NCBI GenBank assembly: GCA_029964075.1
Contig: CM057136.1
Span: 186,001-250,000, forward strand
Source of the DNA: Patiria pectinifera
Taxonomy: Eukaryota; Echinodermata; Asteroidea; Valvatida; Asterinidae
DNA: 64,000 nucleotides
Direction of reading: 5' to 3'
The stretch's first letter is position 1. The number at the start of each line of letters is the position of its first letter. This document shows, piece by piece, positions 43,441 through 54,700 of the stretch. The position numbers and the translations under genes are program-made. Under the pieces are notes generated by a model that was not told where the DNA came from, did not search any database, and worked only from the letters and a program-made list of their open reading frames with translations.

Positions 43441-45141
43441 ATTGTCCTGGGATGTCCAGCGTAACTGGCCCTGGGTTAGGGTTTACATCCCCAGAAAGAA
43501 GTAGTTTTGACTGGAATGTTGAAAAACAGTTAGAATAATAGTAAAATCGTGACCCAAGAATGTGTACTTTGGTTGTGTATGCAGTTTCTTGTGCACTATG
43601 TCGAGACTCAAGTTCCAGTGAAGAGCAGTATCAGCAGTTAATGTGTCACTGTGTCTACAGAGAATTAGTATGGGAGAAATTATTATCCTGAAAATTTGTA
43701 ATTCGGAAAAAAGCATTTGAGAAACACTCGCTCTATTTATTTCATATTAAGCCCAAATCTGGGGGTGGATGCAGCCCCTGAGCTGCTGATTTATGCTATG
43801 ATACTAGTAAAATGGGGCCCCCAAAAAAGAGAAGGAATTCTAAAGTTCCTATATTCTCAAATAGTGTTATAGAATGGCGGGGAAAGCATCGTAGATTTCA
43901 CAATTTTCAGGGCGGGGGGGGGGGGCATGCCCCGGACCCCCAGCAGTCACAACCTCTTGACACCCCTCCCCCTTAACATTACCCCCCCCCCATGTTTTCG
44001 GAATGGTAGGTCCGCCCGTGAAGCTGTTTGTATTAGCAAATGTATAAGTCAAAAGACCTTTATCAAGGGTACGCCATCTTGAAAATCAACGCGAGGCATA
44101 ACGCAAACAAACATAGCGGCGTAACTATTGTGTGCGGTGAACGAGTGACTCGCAATATTACAGCAGATTGACATTCTTATAAATGGATGGATAGCTCAAT
44201 TCCCCGCAACATCAATCAGCATAGGCAGGTCACGTCTTATTGTATTTTGAAGAAGGATCTGATAAATATGAAGCCCAAAACAAGTGGCCAGACTGAAGTT
44301 TCCGTGTCTGAGTATAATATGCGTAATTAGCACCGCCGTCAGATCAGAGACACGATCAAGACTTTTTTTCTGAGATGAACATGCATCTGTTCTATTTTCG
44401 TGTTGTCAAAAAGTAGAGAAAGTGAATATGCTTTGTCGTGACTTTTAGTGTAGCCGATACATGTGCATGTACAATTATCATGCCAACCAGCGCTTTAAAG
44501 GTGGCACATTATGTTCATTCATTGGATGAGGTATTTTATAATATATATAAGTAAAGTACTTCAAGTTACTGCTTCGACTGTTTTGGCTAACATAACACAC
44601 ACAAAAAGTGACCAGAGTTTGAATTGATGGCATGGTATCTTTGTAATTCCTTTTTTTCCTACCCCAAATTATGAAATGTATCCCTGCTCCCATAATTTTG
44701 TCTCCTGATTAGACGAGAGTGCATCACGTGGTAATGCACTGTACCGTCCATTCTATTCACGAATATTAATGGCGATAAAACGATCGAGACAAACTAAAAT
44801 AATGGATGTGTGCCCAAAATCAGTGGCGTAAATCCGTGTCGACGAGCGGTGGGAATGGGGGATGACCAGACCGCAAAATCATGAAATTGCCCGCCGTGGA
44901 AATGGGAGGGGGGGGGGGCAGGCATCACGATATTCTAGGGGGCGCTGTTCATGAAATTGACATGGAATGCAAACTGGTTTTATTTATATCCATCTCAACG
45001 TGAAATTAAATAAGCAGAGCTACTAATATGACGACTAATAATTGTGAAAGATTGAATAAAATATTTTGGGAAAACAAATCCTGTGCAGTGGCTTCGCTTC
45101 CTTGCCTTTGAATTTAGTTTTCTGACACACTAATGTTCAGC
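43441..45141. other. No gene recognised; G/C-run repeat fragments
   Basis: 43,800-44,030 has opposing G and C runs and ends near ggtaggtccgcccgtgaagc, probably a MITE end without a partner. 44,815-44,940 starts cagtggcgtaaatccgtg and reaches a G run, again a lone end. The sequence between is AT-rich. Confidence 0.5.
44979..44984 (-). terminator. Candidate poly(A) signal for the SLC16-like gene
   Basis: The minus strand reads AATAAA about 160 nt beyond the stop codon at 45,142-45,144, a normal distance for a 3' UTR. Confidence 0.45.
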
Positions 45142-48100
45142 TTACATTGTCACCTGATTGCATTGATCCTCAGGATATTGTAACTCATGTTGCTGATCAC
45201 GTGATGCGGATGAGCAACATGAACCACCTGACCGAATCTGTCTCCGCACTGGAATGCACAGAAATGCCGCCGAAGCGCAAACAAAGATGGCGGCGATGAC
45301 GAGAAGACTGGCGAAATAGCTCCCAGTGACATCAAACAGTGAACCTGACAACAAAGCAAGAGAACAAAAATACGAATAGACGCACTTACTAACACAAATC
45401 GAGAAGAACAATCAGTGGTTCGTGTCGTGCTTGAACTCGAGCTCATGATCTTCAGTCAGAGTCAAAAACACCGGTCAAAAACCGAGCCCTGTTTATCTGC
45501 GTCAGATTCCGTAACACGTGGGCTCAAATTCAGTCTTGGACTCAGGCATATGGACTCGAGACAAGTTCAAATTATAATTAAGAAACAACTGGTTTAGTTA
45601 AAACAAGGAAGGCTTAAAAGAGTGAAATAAAAGTGCCAAAAATTACTGTTATAGTTATTACAATTAGCAACTCGAGCCTGAGCCTAGTCATGTCAAACTG
45701 CTTAAGTTTAGTTCGTACCCATTTGATTTAGAAATTGTAGCTTGCGCGAATAATTCTGCAGCTTCAGATGGAGCCGAAGCCAAAGACGAGAACGAGGTTT
45801 CGAAAATCCCAATATTACAGTACTGTACCTGATAATGGAGCACTGACTAGGATCCTGAACCCCGGTGGAACCAAAGTTAGAACCATGACGGTACTGGGTC
45901 CATACTTCTCCAAGAACAATTCTGCGCCCGCGGCATACAGTACTCCATACGCTCCCGATCGCAGAAAACCAGATGCTGAAACAGATGTGGTGTTTAAGTC
46001 TTATTATAAAACCCTTCGGTTTTTTTTATACCAGTGATTGGGTGTAGAAAGACCGTGGACCTTAGATAGCAATAAGAACAAATCAGATGTCCTCGGTAAG
46101 AAATTTTGTCAGAAATGGTCCACAGTAGTGATTTCCATAGTGCAATTGGGAAAAATTATATTCGAAGAAATAGCAACAAGAAAAGTATTACACAGAGGTC
46201 CTCGCAAGTGATTTTGTCATTTTGATTGGGAAGTCATGTTATTTGATTGTTAACTTTCAATCCTTCAGCGACGATTACGTCAGGGATTCCTGAGCCTTTT
46301 AATGAATACAAATAAAGCTCTTATCACAATGCTTTTCCTTCAAGTCAGGTATTTACAGAAAAATTTAAGGTAAAACGGAGGTTGAACACTTAAAACACTC
46401 ACCTATTGCAATCGGCATTATTGCAGCGAACGTTTTGACAATGGTCATCAATCCCAGAGGAACGGCTGCAAGAAGACACGAGGAGACTACGACATACAGA
46501 TACTTGAATGGCAGACGACCTCCTAGCAACGCAACGAGCAGTTTCCCGCCAATTTCCCCACCGGCGAAGCCCATAATGACGTAGGAGATCTGGTTGCTAT
46601 GGAGATTGAGGCCGTCCATGTAACTGGCCTGCATCAGGAGGGGCGGAGATTGTTAAATCCAAATGCACTTGTCACAAGTTTGCATTGGTTGTTTTCTCTA
46701 AAGAATTCATTTTGTCATGCGCACTTTAGTAAACAGTAAATAGGTACCACGGAAGGTTAATGCACAATTTTGGTGGAAAATGGACAATCCCGTGTGATTT
46801 CTTTAGTTGAGGAATGCACAAGATTTTTTAAATGGCTGTAAATATGCTACTTACAAAATTGATGTCGAAAAATGTCCATCCCAAGAACGTGAGGAAATTG
46901 GCAACAGACCACAACCATAACTCCAGACTTTGCATCATTCTCCACACTTCACACCAATCGCGCTTGGTATTTGAACCCTTTACTACACGAGAACAAAGAA
47001 ATGTCTCCACAGGAATACAAATTTCAGAATGGGTGGTTTGACACGATGGCGTCATCTAGCAGCTCAGTCCTTTCCTTTCCCTCGTTCTCCTGTTTACAAC
47101 TCTCGTCGGCCCGTTCCCGTTCCCGTTCCCATTCCCGCACGTTTTGCATATCGTGTTCATTCTGTTCCGTGTCCTCGGATGTATTTTGCCGCGGGAAGAT
47201 GTCCTCTGTAGTCGGGGGATCGGTCGAAGCAATCCGTCGGCGACGCCCACCACAAATATCCCCCCGCTGAGAACTCTCAGTGCATTGCGCCACCCATAGT
47301 AAGTTATAAGTACCGTCAGTAATGGGCTGAAGGCGAGCAAACCTGCACGTTGGAAGCAACCAAATAAAATTCACTTTCTTAAAAAAAGATGTACCTTCTC
47401 CCAATGAATTGTGTTATTTGAAAATCCATACCCGGTTTTATTTGATAATTCCCCCCCCCCCCAAAAAAAACCCCACACAATTGTGGCATCTTCTTCTTCA
47501 TTAATTTTTTTTATTTTGTTTATAATCATTGGATATTTAAATCGAATACTAAAGTCAAATTTGATTGTACACAAGCGGATTTGTCAAAATATATATACAA
47601 AATGTTCAATTCCATCCACATACCGCCCGTGGATCCCAACAAAGCGATTGCACTCGCACGGGCAAAGTTGCCTTTCGCAAACCATTCCAGCAACAGTTGA
47701 AGCGATGAATGAAGCGCGAGATTGGCGCCAACACCCGATAGGACTCCGTACGTTATGTAGGCGTATCCCAGGGCCGGTACGAATGACGTCGTCAACAGTC
47801 CTGTGCAGTACAACACGAGCCCAATCAGCGTGACTGCCCTCTTGCTTAGCCTCTGCTCGAGCAGAACGGTGACGGGACTGAAGAGTCGGGCTAAGGCGGC
47901 CGATAAAGACCCCAACCAACCTGTCAATGGCAATTATGTTTACAAAGAATTTGCATAATAAAAGAAGATACATGAACATACGACTCCAAGACACATCGTC
48001 GTCCCAAATTAGATGCCCTTTTGGTCACTAAAATACTTGACTTTTTTTCTTTTTCAATTTAGCTCCAAAGAAAATTAACGCATATCAATTATATGTCAGT

Positions 48101-49059
48101 TTCTAAAGTAAGACCCTTTTACACAGGGCTGCGACCTTTGTACCAGCTATGAACGACCAAAATGGCCAGGACGCTCAATGGTCGCTTAAACCCACAAAAT
48201 CCTGTTTCTATGTAACTGCTCCAGCGTTCTTTGTGCCTCCATTGAACCACCAAAACTTCAATTTTCGGGCATTTTCATGTCAAGCTACGAGCGACCTGTG
48301 CGTCCACTTAGCCACTTGCCTGCCTCCCCTGTGCTTCCCCTGTGCAACCTACGGCAACCAACGCCGAAATGGAGGCACATCGACCACCACAGTCATCGTT
48401 CAATGCACGCAATTGGTCGGCCAAAGGAGGCACAAGGGAGGCAGAAGCATATCACCCAGATTGACGGTAAAATTTGCAACAGAACGGATCTATTACGTGG
48501 CGACCATTGGACGACCATTGTGCATCCATCCAAATTTTCAAACATTTACGGCGACCATGGAAACCATGGCGATGTCTGAACATCCTGTGTACCACCTTTG
48601 AACGACCTAGGCAACCATTCGGCCTCCTTTGAGCCTCCAACGGCGACCTGACTAGTTTTATGGTCGCATAAGGGAGGCCCAAAAGCCGCAACCCTGTGTA
48701 AAGGGGGTCTAAGAGAATTCCAGAGGCTGACACAAAATCAAATTTGTTTGACACCTTTTCCAATACTAAGACCAAACCTAAATACTTTATCATCAAGCCT
48801 GATGGGTCATTTCGTCCGAACAAAACGCTCTTAAAGAGAGAGAGGATTTAATGTTTGTGTGCCTTGCTGCTTGGATGTTAAAAGAAAACAAAATTGGATT
48901 TGTACCTGTTATTGTCGCAGTGGACTCGAATTCGCCCTGAAGACTCAAATACAATATGCTGAAATTGAACATTGGTCCAAGAACGAGGAAATACAGCGTG
49001 AATGTTGCCAGCGTGATCACCCAATGCCACCGTCGGAGACAGGTTTGTAGGATGGCCAT
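45142..49059 (-). CDS. Monocarboxylate-transporter-like (SLC16, MFS) protein, 7 exons, 464 aa
   Basis: Exons in transcript order: 49,059-48,906; 47,920-47,624; 47,342-47,098; 46,977-46,855; 46,628-46,403; 45,975-45,829; 45,344-45,142. All have GT/AG borders and fit in phases 1,1,0,0,1,1, giving 1,395 nt with one terminal stop. Exon 2 holds WLGSL and the TM2-TM4 core; exon 3 has FSPLLTVLITYYGWRNAL and LRP at the start of the cytoplasmic loop; exon 7 has SLFDVTGSYFASL and a short tail. This matches the 12-helix MCT plan, and its length is typical. Oddities: the conserved TM1 signature [D/E]GG[W]GW is replaced by LRRWHW, and the TM8 Asp-x3-Arg pair of MCT1 is matched by E298-x3-K302. So the substrate may differ from lactate or pyruvate. 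Exon 3 ends in a (gggaac)n stretch coding Gly-Asn repeats. The ATG has no confirmed 5' UTR. Confidence 0.85.
48112..48709. mobile_element. PIF/Harbinger-like MITE (TAA duplication) in intron 1 of the SLC16-like gene
   Basis: Left end gacccttttacacagggctg and right end ccctgtgtaaagggggtc are inverted repeats, flanked by taa on both sides (48,109-48,111 and 48,710-48,712). The 598-bp interior is rich in ggtcgc, gcctcc and their complements, so it can fold. Open frames inside (48,149-48,823) are not genes. Confidence 0.85.
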
Positions 49060-51012
49060 TGCTGCTTTCGCGTCAGTCGTCAGATGTTGTCTCTTCGTGG
49101 TAGTACAAAAGACGGCCCATATAGTTTAGGTTCATTGAACACCAACGAGCACAGCGCCGCATTCATAGTCCTCATTTTATACAGCAAGTTGTGTGTCTAT
49201 ATAACTTGTATAGCCTAGTCGCACAAAAACCATACAATCACGGTAACATCACTGCGAGGTCAAACTTTGTGTGCGCGAAACATATATTAGTACTTTGACA
49301 GTTCAAGGTAAATTATTGCTGGCATTTTCTCGTTGTATTTATCGCATATACATGTGGCCTCAATTTAAGTCGAACATTTAATGCAATTGTTCATTTCTCC
49401 ATTCAAAGGAACAACTTTAATTGTGATCATCTATAAACTTCAAAAACAAGTCTTAATGCTTTTAAAACTGTAAGATTTAAGAACTGTAATTATGATCAGA
49501 AAAATATTAGAGCGATGACTAGACTTTTTTAACTTTCAGAAAACGCGCTTCTAGAGTAAAGTTTTTAGGTTTTTAAAAGGGTTAGCCGATAGTGTTAATA
49601 ATTTGGGGCAGTGAGAGAATAAAGGGAGGAGTGGGGGAGAAACACTAAGCTAGAAGAACACCCATTCGTTAAAAATATAACAAAAAAGTGGAGATTTGTT
49701 GGACCAGGCCCCCCATAGAACTGCGCCAGAAATAATTTAGAACAATGCTAGTTGTAGAGATTTGTTTTAGGGAAAACAAAAAATGATTCAATTAGTTTCC
49801 ACGTAATATTGTACGCTTTAGCGTGGATTAAACCGTCACTCGTAACTGCCACTGGTATACAAAAAAGGGCTTTTTTTAACCCCCAAATGACACTTAAAAT
49901 AACCCCTCAAAACAATGTCACTTGTTAAACAAAAAAGAGGGGGAGGGCACTCATTGGATATAATTAGTGGGGGGGGGGGGGACACTGGTGAAAAGGGGGA
50001 ACTTGAATGGTAAAGGGCAGTCTTTACAAAGGAAGCCCTCGCTGGCTACGCCTCTGACACGTGTTGTGAGATTGGGTTTTCGGCCTAGCTCGCTTCATTA
50101 TTAGTCTGTGGAATATTCCTTTGCAAGGGTCTATGACATGCAAGCAGATTCGGCGATTTATGTAACTTGACTGTGTCTTGAACTCGAGATTCTGACCATT
50201 CAGCGGGCGCCTTTGATATCGAGTCTTCTGTGACCCGTTGGACGACACCTAATCAAAGGAGTTCTAGCACCCCAGTTACTAGTCTATGGGATACCCCTTG
50301 CACAGCAAGGGTCTATGATATGCGAGCAGATTCGGCGATTAATTATGCAAAACAAGACCGCGTCTTGGCCTCAAGATTCTGACCATTAAGCGGGTATAAC
50401 CCGCTGTAGTATTACAAAAACATAGCAGTCAAATTAACCAATCAACAGCTTAATCCACGTTTCTAATCGAAATGACGTCACAACTTTACAGTCAACTTCG
50501 ATTGGCTGGCGCTTGGGGTCGCTTAAGCATTTGCTTGATCAAATAAATGTATCACACGTTGATTACGGAAAGGGCTCCATTGAAAAACGGAAGATACTCA
50601 GACTATTCATTTATCGGTACCATTATAAATGGTCCGTCCACGCGAGACGTATGTATGCAGCTCGGAAAAAAGTCGCCTAATCACCATTTTGCGTTGCTAT
50701 TTCATCGGCAATGTACATGTCAAATCAAAACATTAAAATATTATGTAAGTCTGGATGAAATTATCTCAATAAATGTTGACTCCGAACAAAATAAAAGTTA
50801 AAACGCTCCCCCCCCCCATGCTGAAAGCCATAAGCACAACCAAAGCCGCAGGGAATATCTGCTACAAGCCCATTTTTTTATGATGTCAAGGTAGGGCTCC
50901 ACTGTACTGTAACCGGTCATTTTGGCACCTTGTCAACTCGGCACCCACCAACTCGGCACCAAAACTGTTAAATAAATATGCATTAGCAAGTGACCTACGT
51001 GCGTAGGGGGTA
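49060..51012. other. Divergent intergenic region between the SLC16-like and nvd genes
   Basis: The two start codons face away from each other 2.7 kb apart, so promoters of both must lie in 49,060-51,789 unless there are distant 5' exons. 49,100-49,700 is ordinary AT-rich DNA. A G run with a ggctacgcctctg end at 49,970-50,058 is a MITE end. 50,085-50,400 holds a diverged tandem duplication (listed separately). I cannot point to a specific promoter. Confidence 0.5.
50085..50400. repeat. Diverged tandem duplication; third copy at about 59,965
   Basis: Both units contain gcaagggtctatga-atgc-agcagattcggcgatt and gattctgaccatt-agcggg. A related piece (cattactagtctatgga, agattctgcgattatgcaa) lies at 59,965-60,040, upstream of the LINE remnant. 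Confidence 0.6.
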
Positions 51013-51430
51013 GTAATTGACCACCCCCCCCCCCCCCCCCCCTCAGATCTCGGCCATCGAGTGACGAACAATTATGAAACTCGTTGAATGCATAGAACAA
51101 CTTAACATGAACATACCCAAGAAATTTCATGACTATAGGTTAAAGGGTTTTGGAATTATGGCTAATTAATTATTCATATACACCAATGGTAATTCTGCTT
51201 TGTGTACATTATGGGGCAAATTCAGTTTTTGCGGCGCGTATAGCGCCGAAATTATTTTCGCTACGCGCTTACCCATGCGCGGAATTTATGTTTTTGGTAT
51301 CAAAAGATGCGCAAGACTCGAGGCTTAAAAGTCTGGAAAGCTTGGGTCGGGGCATTTTTTTTGCAAAGGTATCGCGGGAAAAATTGAACCGGGGGTGCGG
51401 ATTCCGCCCTCTGACCCTTTTAGGGTTAAG
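51013..51430 (+). mobile_element. TTAA-type MITE, copy 2
   Basis: A C run leads into agatctcggccatcgag, then the shared interior (gcatagaacaacttaacat, ggctaattaattattcatat, gatgcgcaagactcgaggc), ending ccgccctctgacccttttagggttaa. The left terminus is degraded. Collinear with 55,465-55,902. It lies 0.36 kb upstream of the nvd start codon. Confidence 0.75.
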
Positions 51431-51789
51431 GTCGATGAAATACGTACTCTTCAAAGTGCGCTAGAAGCCTGTCTGATGTCCATAAGCTGTCGTGCTTTCA
51501 CAATTTTATAGTGGTATTTTTAATGACTCCGTACGGCAAACATATCTGTGAAGCCTATATTTACAGAAGCTAGTACAACTAAAACCAACAGTATCGAAAT
51601 CGATGCGTGGCAAGATGAGAAACAGTAGTCAATTTTTGTCTGGCCTAAAGTTTGTTGGTCCCATTAACGATCAAAGATAACTGAGGTGGCCACTCATTTT
51701 AACGCTGACCTTAAATCAGACACTGCCGTTTAGCGATCAGTTTAGGCGCATACCCATACCATGTTTGATACCTCTAGGTTCAGCTAGAT

Positions 51790-54700
51790 ATGGCACTCTC
51801 AAAAGCTGGAGTTTTGTCCTTCATCCTGCCGGTCTTCCTGGCAGGTTTCGTCACCCGTCCTGTGATCATTGAAGATTACGCGAAGCAGCTCGCTAATCAC
51901 GTGCAGAATGCCAACATTTCGGTTGAGGTTGTGTCTAAGAAAATCAACCAAGTGGTCCACAGTTCTGACTTCAAGTTTGTTCTTGTCTATGGACTTGCTG
52001 CCGTGCTCATTTACTTGGCTGTTCAGCTGTACAAGGCGGTGACTGAGCCCTTGGCACTCTACTGCGATGAGACCAAATATACGTATTTAGTGGACGGCCC
52101 AGCCGACGGCAAATCGGCTGAGGAACGAGTGAGGGATTTGAAGAGATGTCGGAAGGTCGGAGACGTTCCCCCTGTCTACCCGAATGGCTGGATGTCTATC
52201 CTGATGTCGTCTAAATTGAAGAAGAAGGAGCACAAATTCGTCGCCGTTGCTGGTAGGCCCACTAAAAAACTAACCTAAGTTGAAATAACTTGATTAATTA
52301 TATGGAGACTCACCCCACGCGAACCAAGTGATTCCACAACGTCAAGCAAGGTACACACTTTTTATTATTATTGGCCATTTAAGTACCGGCTCCCTTTCTT
52401 TTTCTAGGTAAGAACTTGGTGGTATTCCGAGGAGAAAGTGGGCGGCCCTACGTCGTTGACGCCTACTGTGCTCATCTAGGCGCCAATCTGGCCATAGGTG
52501 GCTCAGTACACGGTGAATGCATCGAATGTCCCTTCCATGGCTGGAGATACCGGGGAGAAGACGGCAAGTGCGTCCATATTGGATACGCTGAAAAAGGTGT
52601 ATATTAACAAAGCTTTTTAGCATGAAATTTATCAATGCAAACATTGTGCGAAGTACCAATGCCAACTTAATTTTAACTTAGGGGTTCATTTAAAGGGTAA
52701 TCACCCAACACACTGAGATTTGTTTTTTTATTTTTTTATTGCCGGAACATAATCAAGCTTATCTAATACAGAGAACGGGTCAAATGGGAAATATGGGAAT
52801 TTGGCTACATAAAGCGACTTTGGACCACAGATAGATTGGAATTATATGTGACATAGCTTTGTTGCGGGTTAGCTCAGGTCGGGTTGCGGGCTGCGTTGAG
52901 TGGTTCGGGACGTATAGGACGGTGAATGGAATAGGTCCCTTTCAAATGACGTTGTGTTTGGTTGGGTCGGGTTGGGTCGTGTTTGGTTGGGTTAGCCGGT
53001 TGGGATGAAACAGGTTTGGTTGAGATGGGCTACAATGTGTTAGGTCTGGTTTGGTTGGGTTGTGCTTTAGTTGGGTAGGGTTGGGATAGGCTGTGTTGGG
53101 TCGGGGTAGGTAGGGTCGGGGAAGGGTTGAGTTGGGTTGGTTCGGTTTGTTAGGTTTGGTCTGGTTGGAGTAGGGCTGGGTTGGGATAGGCTGTGTTGGG
53201 TCGGGGTAGGTTGAGTTGGGTTGGTTCGGTTTGTTAGGTTTGGTCTGGTTGGAGTAGGGCTGGGTCGGGATAGGCTGTGTTGATTGGGTTGGAATTAATT
53301 CCGCCCAGTTGGTTTGGTTTGGTTGAGTTGGGTTGAGTTCTTTGGAATGTTGGGTTAAATATTCCTATAGTTAGAATACATGTAGATTTTTTTTTCAAAA
53401 CATTGTATATCCATTTTTTTTTAAAGAGAAACATTTCAACGATTACGAAACTTTTCGCTTTATTAATTGAGCAAGTTGTGTTAAACTACATAAAAGCTGT
53501 CAAAAGTGACTTTGGACAGCCAGGAGAGGGTGTGGATTTCTAAAAGGTAAACAAAATGGCATTTATCGTCTTTTGGAAAAAACTCTTCACATCGAAAGTC
53601 AAGATGTAACACTGACACATCAGTAAAAGTGCTATCAAATCCCGACAGTACCCGACTTTGTGAAGATCCCCACCTACCAGTCCTGCGAAGTCAATCACAG
53701 AATCTGGCTGTGGCACCATGCTGAAGGCAAGGAGCCCGACTGGCAAGTCCCGGAGCTCGAACATCTAACTAATGGGAAACTTCAACCTGTTGGCTTCACG
53801 GTTTGCGAACTCGACAGCCATAACGAGGTTAGTCCTTCAGTCTAAATGAACAATAAGACATTGGTCAGAGCCGTTTTTCGGCCTGATGTCATTTGGGAAA
53901 GACTGATTACAGATGTTAAAGTCGATGTCACTGCTGGTAAATCATTGATGTGCACACTGTTTATCGATTGATATTTTTTGTAAGTCAAAAAGTCTTGAGC
54001 TTCTTTATATGTTTCTGCCACGTTCATGTTAGACAGTTATACAGGGTTTGTACATTATTCTTCGCTTGGAAATTGCCAACTCGTTTTCTTCTTTCTCTTC
54101 ATCAGGACACCCCTGAAAACGGAGCTGATGTTGCCCATCTAGATTACCTTCACGGGCCGTGAGTTCATTAAGGAAAGACATTATTATTTTCGCGTTACTT
54201 TGCCGTTGAACAAAGGAACTTAATTTCTTCTTCGCTTACGGTGTGAGTCAACAATTTTTTTTTTTTTTTTTTTTTTTAAATAGCATAGGAATAAAGTACC
54301 TGACGTTATTAACTATATACTGTGAATAGTTCGAGTAATTTGCGCGCTCCTTTCATAAGTTAGGTCAAATTATGCCACAAACTTGAGCTGTCCACCGGTC
54401 CTTTACCGTAGGGTGGTCCTTCCCACCGCAAACATTGAATAAGGGCCCCGAAAAAAAATGGATTTTCGATGCTCTGTGGTGTGATCTGAGGCAATTTCTT
54501 ACCACTTTAACCAATAATTATCTTAGCACAAAAGATAATAATTTAAACATAATTTTCGAGGTTTTCTCAGCTAAAGGCATAAGAAAATTTTGTGAACATT
54601 GTTTTCGAGGTTGGAGTCATTGAATCAGCTACCAGAATTCTGAGCTATAGGCGTGGGGTTCGGGCCCGCTTAAGTGCCCCGAAAATTTTTGGATTCTAAA

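Noticed and set aside
47024-47404. Acidic/Arg-Glu-rich 126-codon frame overlapping SLC16-like exon 3
   Set aside because: The MCT transmembrane sequence and the splice phases require the other frame. This one is a shadow kept open by the (gggaac)n stretch.
48149-48823. Overlapping open frames in intron 1 of the SLC16-like gene
   Set aside because: They fall inside a TAA-flanked MITE with clear inverted ends and encode no known motif.
53041-53300. Interstitial telomere repeat
   Set aside because: The unit is GGTTGGGT/GGTTCGGTTTG, not TTAGGG or another standard animal telomere unit, and it is strongly degenerate.
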